From positions 1 to 64,000 of the forward strand of contig JAUXWZ010000085.1 in assembly GCA_030684835.1 (NCBI GenBank): 64,000 bases of DNA. Direction: 5' to 3'. The notes under the pieces are model-generated. The model did not search any database. It worked only from the letters and a program-made list of their open reading frames with translations, and was not told the DNA's origin. This DNA is from Beijerinckiaceae bacterium. Lineage in GTDB: Bacteria > Pseudomonadota > Alphaproteobacteria > Rhizobiales > Beijerinckiaceae. This document shows, piece by piece, positions 62,483 through 64,000 of the stretch. Every line of letters begins with the position of its first letter. The stretch's first letter is position 1. Position numbers and translations under genes: made by a program.

Positions 62483-62503
62483 ATGGCGCAGAGCCTTTGG
62501 CGC

Positions 62504-63493
62504 TTACTTTGCGAGGGCCTTATTGTACCAGGTCGCGTCATAATACTTGTCCGGCGAGCCCAACTTCTTCTGCGGCTGGCCATATTTTTCACGTAGCGCG
62601 ATGACGTTGCGAACGCCCTCGACGTTGATCGCGCCCTTGCGGTCGATCGCGGCCTGTCCGCTCGTCACGCCGTTGACGCTGGGCGCGGCCGCAGCTTCAG
62701 GAATCTTCGCGTTCGTGGCGAGGATCTTGACCGCTTCGGCCTTGTTCGCGGGATCATAAATCCAGTCGATGGCGGCGAGCATCGCGCGGATATAACGCAC
62801 GACGGTATCCTCGTTCGCCTTCGCCCATGGCCTGTTGGCGATCTGCACGTTCGCCTGATAAGGCCCCAGCTCCGACACGATTTCGCCAAGCATTGAAAAG
62901 CCTTCCGCCCGGGCCTGCGTTGTGAAGGGCTCGCTGATCATGGCGGCGGCCGCTTTCTTTTCGCGCAGCGCGGCAAGGCGTTCGCGCGTGCCGCCGAACG
63001 GCACCCACTTCGTATCGTTAACGCCGATGCCGTGCTTTTCGAGCACGTTACGCAACACAAAAGCAAAACCCGTCGAGGGCGAGTCGAGCGCTATGTCCTT
63101 GCCCTTCAATTCGGCAATGGAGTTGAACTCGGGCTGCGCGACAATGTTGAGCTCGGTCGAAGACAGACCCATAATCGTGATGAGGTCCGGCTCGCGGTCG
63201 ATTTTCGCCGTGCCCTGCCCTTCCATGTAGGCGATGAGGTTGTCGATGGCGGTTCCAGCGATGTTGAACTTGCCGGAAATCAGGTTCGACATCTGAAAGC
63301 CGGAATTGGGCGTTGGCGTTATATTGACGGTGACGCCTTCGCGCTCGAAGAAGCCCTTGTCCTTCGCGACATAAACCGGCAGCGCGCTGGTGCCGGCGAA
63401 CAGAATGACTTCAATGTTTCGCTGTTGCGCAAAGGCGGCGCTGGCGCCGGCAAGAGCAATAAGAACGCCTGCCGCAAGACTCTTTATTATCAT
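62504..63493 (-). CDS. NitT/TauT-type ABC transporter substrate-binding protein
   Basis: 329 residues with signal MIIKSLAAGVLIALAGASAAFAQQ. The SsuA/NMT1-like binding fold starts VILFAGTSALPVYVAKDKGFFEREGVTVNITPTPNSGFQMSNLISGKFNIAGTAIDNLIAYMEGQG, with ALDSPSTGFAFVLRNVLEKHGI and GTRERLAALREKKAAAAMISEPFTTQA. Members bind nitrate, sulfonates, thiamine precursors or aromatic acids. No permease or ATPase gene lies in the window. It follows a FMN hydroxyacid oxidase on the same strand with 36 bases between, suggesting uptake linked to that enzyme. Confidence 0.88.
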   Translation of the reverse strand: MIIKSLAAGVLIALAGASAAFAQQRNIEVILFAGTSALPVYVAKDKGFFEREGVTVNITPTPNSGFQMSNLISGKFNIAGTAIDNLIAYMEGQGTAKIDREPDLITIMGLSSTELNIVAQPEFNSIAELKGKDIALDSPSTGFAFVLRNVLEKHGIGVNDTKWVPFGGTRERLAALREKKAAAAMISEPFTTQARAEGFSMLGEIVSELGPYQANVQIANRPWAKANEDTVVRYIRAMLAAIDWIYDPANKAEAVKILATNAKIPEAAAAPSVNGVTSGQAAIDRKGAINVEGVRNVIALREKYGQPQKKLGSPDKYYDATWYNKALAK

Positions 63494-63529
63494 GCTTCCC
63501 TCCCGATTAGGATGATCCGAGCCCGACAT

Positions 63530-64000
63530 TCAGTCCGGGCGCCAGATGATGTCGTCGGTGATCTCCGACGTTCTTTGCAGGCCGACATAGGCCATGGTGC
63601 GTTTCATTTCATTCTTGAGGATCGCCAGAGCCTTTTCGGCTCCGGGCTGGCCGCCCGCCGCTGTGCCATAAAGCGTCGCGCGGCCGGTGAGCACGGCCTT
63701 CGCGCCGAGCGCGAGACATTTCACGATGTCGCTGCCGCGGCGCACGCCCGAGTCGACGATCACGTCCGCCTTGTCGCCGACAGCCGCAACAATGCGGGGC
63801 AACGCATCAATGGTTGCAGGCGCGCTGTCCATGTTGCGCCCGCCGTGGTTCGAAACGACGACCGCGTCGGCGCCGTGCTCCACGGCAAGCTGCGCATCGT
63901 CCGGGCGCATAATTCCCTTGATGATGAGTTTGCCCGGCCACATGTCGCGCAGGCGATCAACGTCTTCCCACGACACTTTGTCAGCGCGCATCGCGGTGGA
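63530..64000 (-). CDS. FMN-dependent alpha-hydroxyacid oxidase/dehydrogenase, C-terminus (partial)
   Basis: Open to the right edge; the visible 156 codons are the C-terminal part of the TIM barrel. KLIIKGIMRPDDAQLAVEHGADAVVVSNHGGRNMDSAPATIDALPRIVAAVGDKADVIVDSGVRRGSDIVKCLALGAKAVLTGRATLYGTAAGGQPGAEKAL includes the catalytic SNHGGR (His/Arg) and the FMN-phosphate GxR region. Members oxidise glycolate, L-lactate or mandelate. Substrate cannot be told from this part. It is on the same strand as, and 36 bases upstream of, the binding-protein gene. Confidence 0.9.
   Translation of the reverse strand, partial: STAMRADKVSWEDVDRLRDMWPGKLIIKGIMRPDDAQLAVEHGADAVVVSNHGGRNMDSAPATIDALPRIVAAVGDKADVIVDSGVRRGSDIVKCLALGAKAVLTGRATLYGTAAGGQPGAEKALAILKNEMKRTMAYVGLQRTSEITDDIIWRPD

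Overview
The window is a GC-rich chromosomal segment from an alphaproteobacterium, most likely in the Hyphomicrobiales (Rhizobiales). The evidence is a CcrM-type methyltransferase, an Irr-type Fur regulator, a TIGR02301-family protein, a PA0069-type radical SAM protein, HWE histidine kinases, and the local gene orders fabI/phosphatase...dnaJ/pdxH/irr and mutY...dciA-dsbA-smc. Genus and species cannot be read from the sequence. I saw no rRNA or tRNA genes, CRISPR arrays, transposases or prophage. The region is mostly core chromosome with some accessory genes.

Layout. 1-4.6 kb: the N-terminal 410 residues of a Pls/PosA-like amino-acid adenylating synthetase cut by the left edge, a histidine phosphatase, fabI, a small sigma-like/anti-sigma-like pair and a low-complexity basic protein. 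4.6-10.8 kb: a flavin monooxygenase, a DnaJ-type co-chaperone, a surface lipoprotein, pdxH, irr, a Nudix hydrolase and three small conserved proteins. The irr/Nudix intergenic region carries an Irr-box-like palindrome and two overlapping FNR/FixK-like palindromes. 10.8-16.7 kb: a dihydroorotase-family protein, ygfZ, an ArsR regulator, hmgA and an HWE kinase. 16.8-24.9 kb: a GH3 glycosidase, ispE, a TPR protein, a Sua5-type tRNA t6A enzyme, a frameshifted sterol-desaturase-like gene, a minisatellite and two tiny ORFs.

25-32.8 kb: LysR, RidA, an L,D-transpeptidase, an SRAP protein, a GT4 glycosyltransferase behind an AT-rich gap, a GlcD-like dehydrogenase, and a tlyA / TrmA-family pair with an ATGA overlap. 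32.8-44.2 kb: a DUF2189 membrane protein, a Bcr/CflA transporter, a YpfJ metallopeptidase overlapping moaB, a radical SAM protein, a VOC protein, rnhB, ccrM, dxs and an HdeD-like protein. 44.4-50 kb: ppdK, yjbQ, a SleB-type wall hydrolase and a second HWE kinase. 50-58.2 kb: a TctC/Bug receptor, mutY, an isochorismatase-like hydrolase, dciA-like, a dsbA-like oxidoreductase and smc. 58.3-64 kb: a COG0523 GTPase behind a Zur-box-like palindrome and overlapping a c'-type cytochrome, an MFS exporter, a second Bug receptor, a NitT/TauT-type binding protein and the C-terminus of a FMN-dependent 2-hydroxyacid oxidase cut by the right edge.

The genes fall into housekeeping blocks (isoprenoid precursors through dxs and ispE, chromosome maintenance through smc, dciA, mutY and ccrM, and RNA modification through tlyA, the TrmA-like enzyme and Sua5) interspersed with small-molecule uptake and catabolism genes. 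The most informative signals outside coding sequence are the metal- and oxygen-type operators at irr and at the COG0523 gene. No obviously new multi-gene system was found. The nearest candidates are the reduced sigma/anti-sigma pair and the COG0523-cytochrome unit.
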